From Kibdelosporangium philippinense (lineage in GTDB: Bacteria; Actinomycetota; Actinomycetes; Mycobacteriales; Pseudonocardiaceae): 64,000 bases of DNA. The notes beneath the pieces are model-generated. The model did not search any database. It was not told the origin of the DNA and saw only the letters and a list, made by a program, of their open reading frames with translations. Location: the NCBI RefSeq assembly GCF_021390435.2, contig NZ_JAJVCN010000002.1:1736001-1800000 (forward strand). The letters run 5' to 3'. Position 1 is the first letter of the stretch; every line of letters begins with the position of its first letter. This document shows, piece after piece, positions 53,220 to 61,072 of the stretch. Both the position numbers and the translations under genes were made by a program.

Positions 53220-53230
53220 AACGAGCACTA

Positions 53231-53283
53231 TTGCATGCAGCTGCATACGATGCAAGCGCATTTAATGACTTTGCATTAAATGC
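53231..53283. promoter_or_regulatory. Two palindromic operator sites between MFS and MarR genes
   Basis: Site 1 (53231-53255): TTGCAT ... ATGCAA, containing the inner palindrome ATGCAGCTGCAT. Site 2 (53258-53283): GCATTTAATG-6 bp-CATTAAATGC, perfect. They cover the space where both promoters must lie; typical of MarR autoregulation. Confidence 0.75.
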
Positions 53284-53307
53284 GGGTGCAGTGGTAGGCT
53301 GTGCAAC

Positions 53308-53739
53308 ATGGCCGCCGATGCTGACCGGCCGCTCGTCTGTGAGTGGCGGGAGATGTTGTCCCTACACGCCCGTACGTGGGGTGCGCTCGAACGTGAGCTC
53401 AACGAGCGGCATGGCTTGGGGGCGAGCGAGTTCGAGGTCCTCGACCGGCTGATCGAGACCGACAAGCCGGAGTGTCGCGTGCAGGAACTCTCGGCCGGGA
53501 TCCACCTCAGTCAGAGCGCGCTGTCGCGTCTGATCGCCCGGCTTGAGCGTGACGGCCTTGTGGTCCGTGGCATGTGTCACGAGGATCGGCGCAACATCTT
53601 CGTCACACCAACAGAAGCAGGCCGAGCCCTCCATGCCGAAGCGGTGAGCACCCACCGAGCGGTCCTGGCAGAGTTCCTCGAGCCGAAGTGCGACCTGTTG
53701 AACAATCAGCGCACAGCCCAGGACCTGGCGACCCACTAG
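53308..53739 (+). CDS. MarR-family regulator
   Basis: 143 residues. Winged HTH: RVQELSAGIHLSQSALSRLI, ARLERDGLVVRGMCHEDRRN with the DRR wing, and flanking dimer helices (EWREMLSLHARTWGALEREL). Divergent from the MFS exporter; two palindromes lie between them. It probably represses both genes until a ligand binds. Confidence 0.85.
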   Translation: MAADADRPLVCEWREMLSLHARTWGALERELNERHGLGASEFEVLDRLIETDKPECRVQELSAGIHLSQSALSRLIARLERDGLVVRGMCHEDRRNIFVTPTEAGRALHAEAVSTHRAVLAEFLEPKCDLLNNQRTAQDLATH

Positions 53740-53749
53740 CCCTCACGGG

Positions 53750-54084
53750 CCGTGTCCACCGTTCCGGAATACCGTGTCCACCGTTCCGGCACAATGAGAT
53801 GCACGTTGCAGCATCATGGGAGCCTCGCCCGGCACCGTGGCCCTTGGGTCAAGTGCACGGGAAGCTATTCGGTGACGAATCGCGGGCTTCGTGGTGCTGA
53901 AGGTGTGCCTTCGTCGGAACTTGCTTGTGCCGGAACGGAATTGCAGTGCAGGAGTCGGAGCTTCGCGATGCTGCGGCGCGGTGTGCACGAGTTCACGATG
54001 CCGGAATGTGTACTTCGGTGTGCCGGAGTGGTGGACACGGTGTGCCGCAACGGTGGACACGGTGTGTAGGAGTGGTGGACACGC
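53750..54084. repeat. 22-bp repeats, two inverted against three
   Basis: Two tandem 22-bp units at 53750-53771 and 53772-53793 (CCGTGTCCACCGTTCCGG core). Three tandem units lie in the opposite orientation at 54019-54040, 54041-54062 and 54063-54084 (CCGGAGTGGTGGACACGG, CCGCAACGGTGGACACGG, TAGGAGTGGTGGACACGC). The intervening ~225 bases show no gene; frames there are low-complexity readings of the repeats. Confidence 0.75.
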
Positions 54085-54369
54085 GCTGTGGGGGCCTCTG
54101 GGCTCCTGGGGTGGCCTTGGTGGTTTGTCCTTTGTGGACTTGGTGGGCGCGTGGCCGGGTGGTAGTTGGGTAGCTGGGTGGGTGCGGTCTGTAATTATTC
54201 TTCTTCGTAAGTTGGTTGTGGCGGAATGATTTTGGGGAGGGTTGAATTGTTCACCCACAATCAGCGGGCGATCGCTTCCTGTAGTCGGGGGATCCCCCGA
54301 TTGGCCCATTCGATTGAACGCTGAACCAATCTGTGGCGAGTACCGGTTGACCCTCGGTAGGCTTTTTCG
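54085..54369. other. Intergenic, G/T-rich
   Basis: No gene seen. Long G/T runs follow the repeats, then a normal-looking upstream region to the GTG at 54370. Confidence 0.4.
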
Positions 54370-56463
54370 GTGCCTCCGCGCGAGTCGATCTCGCCGCTCC
54401 CGGATGATTCGAATGTCGCCACGAGCGACGCCATTCGTGAGCGACACAAGCTTGCCCGTAAATGGGCGTACCTGATGTGCAACAACACTTACGTTCCGTT
54501 GTCGCAGAACGAGCTGGAGAGTCAGCTGCAGGATATGATCGCGCAGCTTGTCACCGCTCTGCGGGAAGATCCAGTCGATTTAGAGTTCGCTGCGGACCTT
54601 ACCGAACGCCTTGTCGGGATGAACTGTGCGGACAGTGTCAGTCTCCGCTGCACGGTCGATGTACTCGGCCGCGGTTTGCTGCTCTGCGCCGAATTGCAGG
54701 ATGTCGAGAAGCTCGCCGAGAAGGTTGTCTCGGTCACCGGTGCGATCGGTGCTTGTTACGCGGAGTCAATCCGCAAGGCCGTGTTCCGCCAGCAGGAAGA
54801 GGTCGAGCGGGCGCTGATCATGGCGGTGCGTGACGCAAGGTGGAACCTCAAAGCGAGTGAGGCGCGATTCGACGAGGTCGCGACATGTTCGTCGAGTGGC
54901 ATTGTGATCACCGATCTCACCGGCCGGTTCATCAGGGCCAACCATTCGTTCAGTCAAATCGTCGACTACGCGAGCACCGAGCTGGCGAAACTATCGCTAT
55001 TCGATCTTGTGCATCCGGACGAAGCGCCTTACCTCCGTGAGGCGTACGAGGCCGTGCTGAATGGTCAACATGAAAGGTTTCGGCATGGTCAGCGCCTTGT
55101 CCGTCAGGACGGGGAAATTGCGCGTGTCTCGCTGACCGCGACAGTGCTGCGCGACGGAGATGATCAGCCGCGACACTTCGTTACCGTTGTGGAAGATGGC
55201 ACTGAGCTCAAGCTTCTGCAAAACGAACTGAGCCGTCAGGCCTTGCACGATGTGCTCACCGGCTTGCCGAATCGGCAGTTCTTCACCACGCACCTGGAAA
55301 GTGTGCTACGCCGCTCCGATCCAGCCTTTGGCGTCACGCTCTACCACCTCGATCTCGACGCCTTCTCGTTGATCACGGGCGGTCTCGGCCGCAAGACCGG
55401 TGACCTGCTGCTGATTGCCGTGGCCGAGCGGTTGAAGGCCGTGCTGGCCGGTGAGAAGGCGATGGTCGCCCGGTTCGACGGTGACGAGTTCGCGATCGTC
55501 GTGGAGAACTCGGCGACCTCTCCTGACGTGCTGAGCATGGTCGCGGCCATCAACGACGAGCTGTCCGAGCCGGTCTACATCGAGAACTACGGCGTCGCGG
55601 CGACGGCGAGCATCGGTGTAGTGGATCGCCCGCCGCGCAACATGGATCCCTCCGAGTTGCTGCGAGCGTCGGACATGACGTTGCGACGGGCCAAGAGCAA
55701 CGGCCGAAGACAGTGGGAGCTGTTCCACCCCGAGCATCACGACCGCGACCGAAGGACGTTCAGTCTCGCCGCGGCCATGCCCGGCGCGTGGGAGAACGGC
55801 GAGCTCGCCGTCAGCTATCGGCCGATCGTGCGGCTGTCGGACAAGGAAGTCGTTGGTACCGAAGCGGTTCTGCGCTGGGATCACCCGGAGCACGGTTTGG
55901 TGTGCGACGCGCGGTGCCTCGAACTCGCCGAGGAGACCGGGCTCATTCTCGCGCTGGGGCCGTGGTTGCTCAGAACTGCCTGTGAACAACTCCGCTGGGA
56001 CAAGACAATCCCGCTCAGCGTGAACCTCACCGCGCAGCAGTCAGCCGACGGCGACCTGGTCGGTGAGATCGCCAAAGTGTTGCGGGACACCGGAATGCCG
56101 CCGGAGCGGCTGTGGCTCGGGATGCCCGTGAAGGCTCTCCTCGCCGACAAGGGCGAGGCCATGGACAACATGAGGTTGTTGGCGGAGAACGGAGTCAAGG
56201 CCGTCGCGATCGACTTCGGCGGGACGTCCGGCGACATGGTGTGCGTGGAAGACCTGCCGTTGCACGCTGTCCGCATCGCGCCGTGGCTGACCGCACGCGA
56301 GCCGGTGCCCGGTTCCCCGGTCACGCACGCGTTGCTGGACATGGCCAGCCTTGTGCACCTGTCCGGTGCACAGGTCATTGTCGACGGCGTGCTGTCGGAG
56401 GAGAAGGCCCAGTGGTGGCGCAACGCGGGCGCCGACTTCGCGCAGGGAGCCCTGTTTTCTTGA
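54370..56463 (+). CDS. PAS-GGDEF-EAL protein with degenerate EAL
   Basis: 697 residues from GTG 54370. Order: N-terminal helical sensor (1-150), PAS (about 165-285, VITDLTGRFIRANHSFSQIV), GGDEF (about 290-450, ALHDVLTGLPNRQFFTTHLE and FDGDEFAIVVEN) and EAL (460-690). The signature is DGDEF rather than GGDEF. The EAL domain reads TEAVLRW and keeps the VNLTAQQ Asn, but has GMPVKAL and IDFGGTSGD where the metal-binding Glu and Asp pair belong, so phosphodiesterase activity is unlikely. Probable c-di-GMP synthase or receptor. Confidence 0.8.
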   Translation: MPPRESISPLPDDSNVATSDAIRERHKLARKWAYLMCNNTYVPLSQNELESQLQDMIAQLVTALREDPVDLEFAADLTERLVGMNCADSVSLRCTVDVLGRGLLLCAELQDVEKLAEKVVSVTGAIGACYAESIRKAVFRQQEEVERALIMAVRDARWNLKASEARFDEVATCSSSGIVITDLTGRFIRANHSFSQIVDYASTELAKLSLFDLVHPDEAPYLREAYEAVLNGQHERFRHGQRLVRQDGEIARVSLTATVLRDGDDQPRHFVTVVEDGTELKLLQNELSRQALHDVLTGLPNRQFFTTHLESVLRRSDPAFGVTLYHLDLDAFSLITGGLGRKTGDLLLIAVAERLKAVLAGEKAMVARFDGDEFAIVVENSATSPDVLSMVAAINDELSEPVYIENYGVAATASIGVVDRPPRNMDPSELLRASDMTLRRAKSNGRRQWELFHPEHHDRDRRTFSLAAAMPGAWENGELAVSYRPIVRLSDKEVVGTEAVLRWDHPEHGLVCDARCLELAEETGLILALGPWLLRTACEQLRWDKTIPLSVNLTAQQSADGDLVGEIAKVLRDTGMPPERLWLGMPVKALLADKGEAMDNMRLLAENGVKAVAIDFGGTSGDMVCVEDLPLHAVRIAPWLTAREPVPGSPVTHALLDMASLVHLSGAQVIVDGVLSEEKAQWWRNAGADFAQGALFS

Positions 56464-56464
56464 C

Positions 56465-57409
56465 TCAGGATGACTTCAGATAGCCGCCCATGGCTTTGAA
56501 GAAGTCAGTCGCCGCGTACTCGGTGTCATCCTCGGTCCGGACACGTTCGATGACAAGGCCACGGTTGCGGCCAGTCCGCGCGTCCGAGCCTGCGACGATC
56601 ACCACGCCGTCGCCTTCCCTGATGAAGATCCGGCCGGGCGTTCCGCCGTAGCAAGCCTTCGACACCGAAGACTTGGTTACGCGGATCCGTTCGCCTTTGT
56701 AGAAGGTGAAAGCGTTCGGGTACGGGTCACACTGCGCGCGTACCAGCCGCTCGATGTGCTCGGCCGGCCATGTCCAGTCGATCAGGCTGTCCTCAATGGA
56801 TCGCTTGTGGAAGAAGCTGGCCTTGCCGCGGTCCTGTTTGGTCAGTTCCGCTTTGCCGGACGCGATCAGCGCCAGCGCGTCGACGGTGATCGGTCCGATC
56901 ATGTCGACCGTCTTGTGGAACAGGTCAGTCGTCGTGTCCGTCGGGCCGACCGGGATCGCGCGCTGCAGCACAATGTCACCGGCGTCGAGGTCCTCGTCCA
57001 TCATGTGGGCGGTCACCCCGACCTGCGTTTCGCCATTGATCAGGGCCCAGATCAGCGGGGAGAAACCCGCGTAGGCCGGCAGCAACGAGTCGTGCACGTT
57101 GAGGGTGCCGTACTTCGGGGCGGTGAAGATCTCCGGCGGCAGCCATGTCCGCCAATTGTTTGCAACAAGGATGTCCGGGGCGGCGTCTTTGAGCCGCGCT
57201 CGTAGCTCTTCGTCATCGGGACGGTTACGCAGAAGAACCGGAACGCCGTTCTGCTCGGCGAGCTCGGCGACCGAGTCGGACCAGATCTTCTCGTAGGCGT
57301 GCTCGCTTTTCGGATGCGTGACCACGAGAACCACCTCGTGCTCGGAGTCCAGCAGGGCCCGCAAAGTGCGGTGGCCCCACGTCTGGTATCCGAACATCGC
57401 GACCCGCAT
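56465..57409 (-). CDS. Formyltransferase for siderophore biosynthesis
   Basis: 314 residues from ATG 57407-57409 (MRVAMFGYQTWGHRTLRALL). It is a methionyl-tRNA formyltransferase-like N10-formyl-THF enzyme: VANNWRTWLPPEIFTAPKYG, NVHDSLLPAYAGFSPLIWAL (Asn-His-Asp) and C-terminal OB-like domain. In coelichelin-type clusters this family makes N5-formyl-N5-hydroxyornithine. Divergent from the ornithine N-monooxygenase across an iron box. Both enzymes look intact. Confidence 0.8.
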   Translation of the reverse strand: MRVAMFGYQTWGHRTLRALLDSEHEVVLVVTHPKSEHAYEKIWSDSVAELAEQNGVPVLLRNRPDDEELRARLKDAAPDILVANNWRTWLPPEIFTAPKYGTLNVHDSLLPAYAGFSPLIWALINGETQVGVTAHMMDEDLDAGDIVLQRAIPVGPTDTTTDLFHKTVDMIGPITVDALALIASGKAELTKQDRGKASFFHKRSIEDSLIDWTWPAEHIERLVRAQCDPYPNAFTFYKGERIRVTKSSVSKACYGGTPGRIFIREGDGVVIVAGSDARTGRNRGLVIERVRTEDDTEYAATDFFKAMGGYLKSS

Positions 57410-57473
57410 GGGTCCCTCCTCCGCTATAGCGACGAGCGTCACCCTCGAATGTAGTAGTTGAGCCTAGCCTTAG

Positions 57474-57492
57474 TTAGGTTAGGGTGACCTTG
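57474..57492. promoter_or_regulatory. Iron box (DmdR/IdeR-type)
   Basis: TTAGGTTAGGGTGACCTTG matches the 19-bp actinobacterial iron-box consensus at about 15 positions. It lies between the divergent formyltransferase and N-monooxygenase starts and should repress both under iron sufficiency. Confidence 0.7.
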
Positions 57493-57521
57493 GATCTATG
57501 GGGACCGGAGATGGGACGGGT

Positions 57522-58823
57522 ATGGCAGAGCCAGCGGTCTATGACCTCGTCGGTGTCGGCTTCGGGCCGTCGAATCTGGCCCTTGCGATAGCTCTTACGG
57601 AGTTCAACGAGCAGACTGCCCACCCGGTCACCGCACAGTTCCTTGAACGGCAACCGACCTTCGGATGGCATCGTGGAATGCTGATCGACGACGCCACGAT
57701 GCAGGTGTCGTTCCTCAAGGACCTGGTCACCATGCGCGATCCGACCAGCAGGTTCAGTTTCCTGTGCTATCTCAAGGCGCGCGACCGGCTTGTCGACTTC
57801 ATCAACCACAAGAACCTGTTCCCGCTGCGGATCGAGTTCCACGACTACTTCGAGTGGGCCGCCGCGCAGGTCGACGATCTGGTCGCTTATGGCCGCGATG
57901 TCGTATCTGTGACACCGGTGTCCGGCGGCGAGTTCTACGACGTGCAGGACTCCACTGGGCAGGTGTTCCGGGCTCGGAACATCGTGTTGGGCACCGGTTT
58001 GCGGCCCGCTTTGCCCGAAGGTGTCACCGCCGACGAGCACGTCTGGCACAACAGCCAACTGCTCCAACGGGTTGACGGCATCAGCGACCCGAAGCGGTTC
58101 GTGGTGGTCGGTGCGGGACAAAGCGGCGCTGAGGTAACGGCGTTCCTGCACGAGCGGTTCCCGAATGCTGAAGTTTGTGCGGTTTTCTCGCGCTACGGCT
58201 ACAGCCCTTCGGATGACAGTTCCTTCGCCAACAGGATTTTCGACCCGGCCGCGGTCGACGAGTTCTACGCCGCGCCAGAGGACGTCAAGCGGCGGTTGAT
58301 GGGCTACCACGCGAACACCAACTACTCGGTCGTGGACATTGACCTGATCAACGAGCTGTACCGCCGTGAGTACCGCGAGAAAGTCCAAGGCGCGCAACGG
58401 TTGCGGCTGTTCAACGTCGCACGGCCGACGCAGGTCGTGCGAACGGAAGGGGGAGTTCGCGTCACGGTCGAGACGCTCACCACCAGTGAGCGGACCGTCC
58501 TTGACGCGGACGTAGTGGTCTATGCCACGGGGTACCTGCCGGCGGATCCGGTGGGACAGCTGGGCGAAGTCGCCCGGTACTGCGTGCGCGACGACCACGG
58601 GCGGTTGCGAGTGGACCGTGACTATCGCGTGTGGACAGTGTCGGACCTGACCGGCGGAATCTATCTGCAGGGTGGGACCGAGCACACGCATGGCATCACG
58701 TCGTCGCTGCTGTCCAATACGGCGGTCCGGGTCGGGGAGATCCTGCAAGCGATAGTTGCCCGGCGGATTGATGCGCCCGCCGGGCAACCGGAACTCGCCG
58801 TGAGCGGCGTCCGGTCAGAGTAG
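57522..58823 (+). CDS. L-ornithine N5-monooxygenase (SidA/PvdA family)
   Basis: 433 residues from ATG 57522, preceded by GGAGATGGGACGGG; an ATG at 57498 without a ribosome site would add 8 residues. FAD site DLVGVGFGPSNLALAIAL, substrate block FSFLCYLKARDRLVDFINH, NADPH site VVVGAGQSGAEVTAFL, and C-terminal DVVVYATGYLP with GTEHTHGITSSLLSN. It hydroxylates the ornithine side chain for hydroxamate siderophores. Confidence 0.85.
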   Translation: MAEPAVYDLVGVGFGPSNLALAIALTEFNEQTAHPVTAQFLERQPTFGWHRGMLIDDATMQVSFLKDLVTMRDPTSRFSFLCYLKARDRLVDFINHKNLFPLRIEFHDYFEWAAAQVDDLVAYGRDVVSVTPVSGGEFYDVQDSTGQVFRARNIVLGTGLRPALPEGVTADEHVWHNSQLLQRVDGISDPKRFVVVGAGQSGAEVTAFLHERFPNAEVCAVFSRYGYSPSDDSSFANRIFDPAAVDEFYAAPEDVKRRLMGYHANTNYSVVDIDLINELYRREYREKVQGAQRLRLFNVARPTQVVRTEGGVRVTVETLTTSERTVLDADVVVYATGYLPADPVGQLGEVARYCVRDDHGRLRVDRDYRVWTVSDLTGGIYLQGGTEHTHGITSSLLSNTAVRVGEILQAIVARRIDAPAGQPELAVSGVRSE

Positions 58824-58839
58824 ACAAGGGTTACGGATT

Positions 58840-59184
58840 TTGTCCTCGACCGTCGGACGCAGGCTCGCGACCGCGGCGCTCGCTGCGGGTTTGGCCGTTT
58901 CGCTTGCGGCGTGCGGCAGTAGCAACACACCGGCGGTACAAGCTCGACCTGCTCGACACCGACGTGCTGATCATGATGCGGAGAAGCCGGAAGACATCGA
59001 GCGGATCAAGAAGACGCCGGTCTTCGCCAACCTCGCGGTCGCCAAGGCGGACCGGGCGATCTATCTGCCCTACACCAACCCGCCGACCGGCGCCGCGCTG
59101 ACGTTCGCGACCGTGCTCAGCATTCCGTACATGATCGACGAAGCGGTGCCGCTTCTTTTGGCTGTCGCCAAGAAGATCGGCTGA
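58840..59184 (+). pseudogene. Siderophore-binding lipoprotein, internally deleted
   Basis: From TTG 58840 a lipoprotein signal (LAAGLAVSLAACGSSN) is intact. About 20 residues on, the sequence jumps to the C-terminal end of an iron-siderophore substrate-binding protein (EKPEDIERIKKTPVFANLAV, RAIYLPYTNPPTGAALTFAT, VLSIPYMIDEAVPLL). The LLDTDVLIM piece just before lies in another frame. A normal homologue has about 330 residues, so roughly 220 are lost. The C-terminus resembles that of the intact protein at 61073-62056. Confidence 0.75.
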
Positions 59185-59207
59185 GTCGCACCGCAGGCGA
59201 ACATGCT

Positions 59208-59238
59208 CTCGCGAGCGGTTCAGCATCCCGCTCGCGAG
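59208..59238. terminator. GC-rich hairpin
   Basis: Perfect 11-bp stem CTCGCGAGCGG/CCGCTCGCGAG with a 9-base loop, 24 bases after the preceding stop. No T run, as is common for actinobacterial terminators. Confidence 0.6.
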
Positions 59239-59309
59239 GGCTCCGTAATGTCCACAAAGGATCGCCCAGATGTCGCCAACATGGTCGGAGCTCTTTGTGG
59301 CGCTCGCGG

Positions 59310-59798
59310 TGCACGTTCATGATCTTGCCGCCGAGTCTGCTCGCCGTGCTGCCGCGCGAGTTATCGCTCCATCCTGGCGCGATCCTGTTGGCAGGGACTG
59401 AAAGGGTCGCGCGGTACGGACGTGATCGACGGACGTTCAATGCCTACGGCCCGACTGACGCCACTGTGAACTCCACTTTGGGCGAGTCGCATCCGGACAA
59501 GGTGCAGGGACCTGTTGTGCCTATTGGTATCGCGGATCCATTTGGTTGCCACGCCGGTTGTGTCCGACGGGATCGGCGAGGTGCCATTGGTCCCTGTCAT
59601 GCACTGGCTGCGAGAACTCGACGGTCCGTTCAGCGGCTACCAGCAGTCCGCGTTGGTGCGTACCCCAGCGGGGCTGACGATGGACGGTCTCGTGTCCATC
59701 CTTGACGATTTGGTGCGCGCGCACGACCTGCTGCGAGCCAAGTTGGTTCGTACACCGGAATGGTACCTGGAGATTCCGTCCACTGTCGACATAGCGCC
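59310..59798 (+). pseudogene. NRPS remnant: adenylation piece joined to condensation piece
   Basis: The first frame has adenylation-domain sequence around core A5: LPPSLLAVLPREL, then FNAYGPTDATVNSTLGE and PVVPIGIADP, to about 59538. A shifted frame then jumps to the start of a condensation/epimerisation domain: EVPLVPVMHWLRELDGPFSG, YQQSALVRTPAGLTMDG, RAHDLLRAKLVRTP. All else of a multi-kb NRPS is gone. Presumably the siderophore synthetase that used the formylated hydroxyornithine; that link is inferred from position. Confidence 0.7.
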
Positions 59799-60008
59799 TT
59801 TGTCACGCGGGTGGCTGTCGAAGACGACCTGTCCGAGGCGATCTCCGCGCATGCCGTCGAAGGCCAGCACAGCCTCTGGCCGGACTTCGCCGACGTCCCC
59901 GCCGGATGGACGGTCGTGCACAGCCCGGCGGCCCGCCAGGAGTGCCTTGACTACGTCGAGAGCAACTGGACGGACATGCGCCCCAAATCCCTCATTCAGA
60001 ACCAGTAG
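59799..60008 (+). pseudogene. MbtH-like C-terminal remnant fused to NRPS scrap
   Basis: From about 59799 the frame reads FVTRVAVEDDLSEAISAHAV (condensation-domain-like) and continues directly into MbtH sequence, EGQHSLWPDFADVPAGWTVV, then HSPAARQECLDYVESNWTDM and RPKSL, ending at TAG 60006-60008. The conserved Trp positions of MbtH are there, but the first ~20 residues are replaced by NRPS remnant, so a deletion joined the two genes. Confidence 0.7.
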
Positions 60009-60023
60009 ACAGCTGAATCTCAG

Positions 60024-60066
60024 ACTCCTCTCACCAACCCGAGTCACAGTGGTAGGTGAGAGGAGT
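60024..60066 (+). promoter_or_regulatory. Hairpin burying the yggT ribosome site
   Basis: Perfect 12-bp arms ACTCCTCTCACC (60024-60035) and GGTGAGAGGAGT (60055-60066). The 3' arm contains the GAGAGGAG Shine-Dalgarno of the gene starting at 60072, so folding would block translation. It could also act as a terminator for readthrough from the remnants upstream. Confidence 0.6.
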
Positions 60067-60071
60067 TGGCC

Positions 60072-60350
60072 ATGAGTGCTTTGGGAGCCTTGCTCAGCCT
60101 GGTGCTGACGCTGTTCATCATCGTGCTGGTGATCCGCGCCGTCCTGGACTGGACGGGTGTCCTTGCCGGTGGCGGCGGTGGTGCCGCCGCGAAGGCACGC
60201 GGCGTGGTCTACCGGATCACTGAGCCGGTGATCCGCCCGGTGCGCCGGGTGGTCCGGCCGATCCGGATGGGCCCGGTGTCGTTCGACCTGGCGTTCACGT
60301 TGGTGTTCGTCGCCGCGGTGGTTCTGCGTGGGCTGGTGAGCTGGTTGTGA
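60072..60350 (+). CDS. YggT-family membrane protein
   Basis: 92 residues from ATG 60072. Two hydrophobic helices (LGALLSLVLTLFIIVLVIRA and FDLAFTLVFVAAVVLRGLVS) flank a basic loop (YRITEPVIRPVRRVVRPIRM), the single-repeat YggT layout. In actinobacteria relatives sit in the division cluster; this copy stands alone. Integral membrane, function not settled. Confidence 0.75.
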   Translation: MSALGALLSLVLTLFIIVLVIRAVLDWTGVLAGGGGGAAAKARGVVYRITEPVIRPVRRVVRPIRMGPVSFDLAFTLVFVAAVVLRGLVSWL

Positions 60351-60354
60351 CCGA

Positions 60355-61068
60355 CTAGAACGAGTGACCGAGGCTACGGCCGCCGTCGACGACCAGTCGT
60401 TGGCCGGTGATGAATCCGGATCCTTCACCGGCCAGGAAACTCACGGCGTGCGCGATGTCGTCCGGCGTGCCCATCCGGCCAGCCGGGACAGTCGCGAGAT
60501 ATCGGGTGACGACTTCGGGCGGCAGGCCGGAATGCCGTTCGACCGGCACGAATCCCGGGGCGACGGTGTTGACTGTGATGCCGTGTGGCGCGAGTTCCCG
60601 CGCCCAGCTCAATGCCAGCCCGATCTGGGCTGACTTCGCGGTGACGTAAGCGGATCGGTCGACCGGCGGCCGGTCCGCGACCTCGGAGTCGATGTGGACG
60701 ATCCGGCCGTATCCGCGCTCGATCATCCCCGGCACAAGCAGCCTGCCGAGCAGAACCGGGCTGCGGACGAAGAAATCCAGCTGGTCCAGGTGTTCCTGCC
60801 AGCCAACGTCGAGCACGTCCGCGTTCGGTTGCGGCCCCGTCGCGTTGAACACCAGCACGTCCACCGGTCCCGCGAACCTGGCGACCTGCGCCGGATCGGT
60901 GATATCAGCATGAAAAGCCGTGGCGCCAATGGCCGCGGCGACCTTCGAGACATCCTCATCGCCCGGCAGCCCGTTCACCACGACGTCGAAACCGTCGTGG
61001 GCGAGCCGCCGGGCGATCACACTGCCCAATCCCCGGGAACTGCCGGTTACCAGAGCGACACGTGCCAT
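60355..61068 (-). CDS. Short-chain dehydrogenase/reductase
   Basis: 237 residues. NAD(P) site VALVTGSSRGLGSVIARRLA, the structural motif usually NNAG reads FNATG, catalytic Ser in HIDSEVA, and Tyr-Lys in RSAYVTAKSAQIGLALSWAR. C-terminal GQRLVVDGGRSLGHSF is typical of FabG-like members. Substrate unknown. Only 4 bases separate its stop from the yggT stop, and its start abuts the substrate-binding gene upstream, so it may be co-transcribed with the transporter. Confidence 0.8.
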   Translation of the reverse strand: MARVALVTGSSRGLGSVIARRLAHDGFDVVVNGLPGDEDVSKVAAAIGATAFHADITDPAQVARFAGPVDVLVFNATGPQPNADVLDVGWQEHLDQLDFFVRSPVLLGRLLVPGMIERGYGRIVHIDSEVADRPPVDRSAYVTAKSAQIGLALSWARELAPHGITVNTVAPGFVPVERHSGLPPEVVTRYLATVPAGRMGTPDDIAHAVSFLAGEGSGFITGQRLVVDGGRSLGHSF

Positions 61069-61072
61069 GTCC

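Noticed and set aside
53750..54084. CRISPR array
   Set aside because: Units abut without spacers and change orientation; no cas genes in the window.
53743..54447. 234-residue minus-strand frame with repeated HRVHHSGTP-like words
   Set aside because: The words are translations of the 22-bp repeats; no ribosome site or domain supports coding.
57474..58787. 437-residue minus-strand frame
   Set aside because: Antisense of the ornithine monooxygenase, whose motifs are unmistakable on the + strand.
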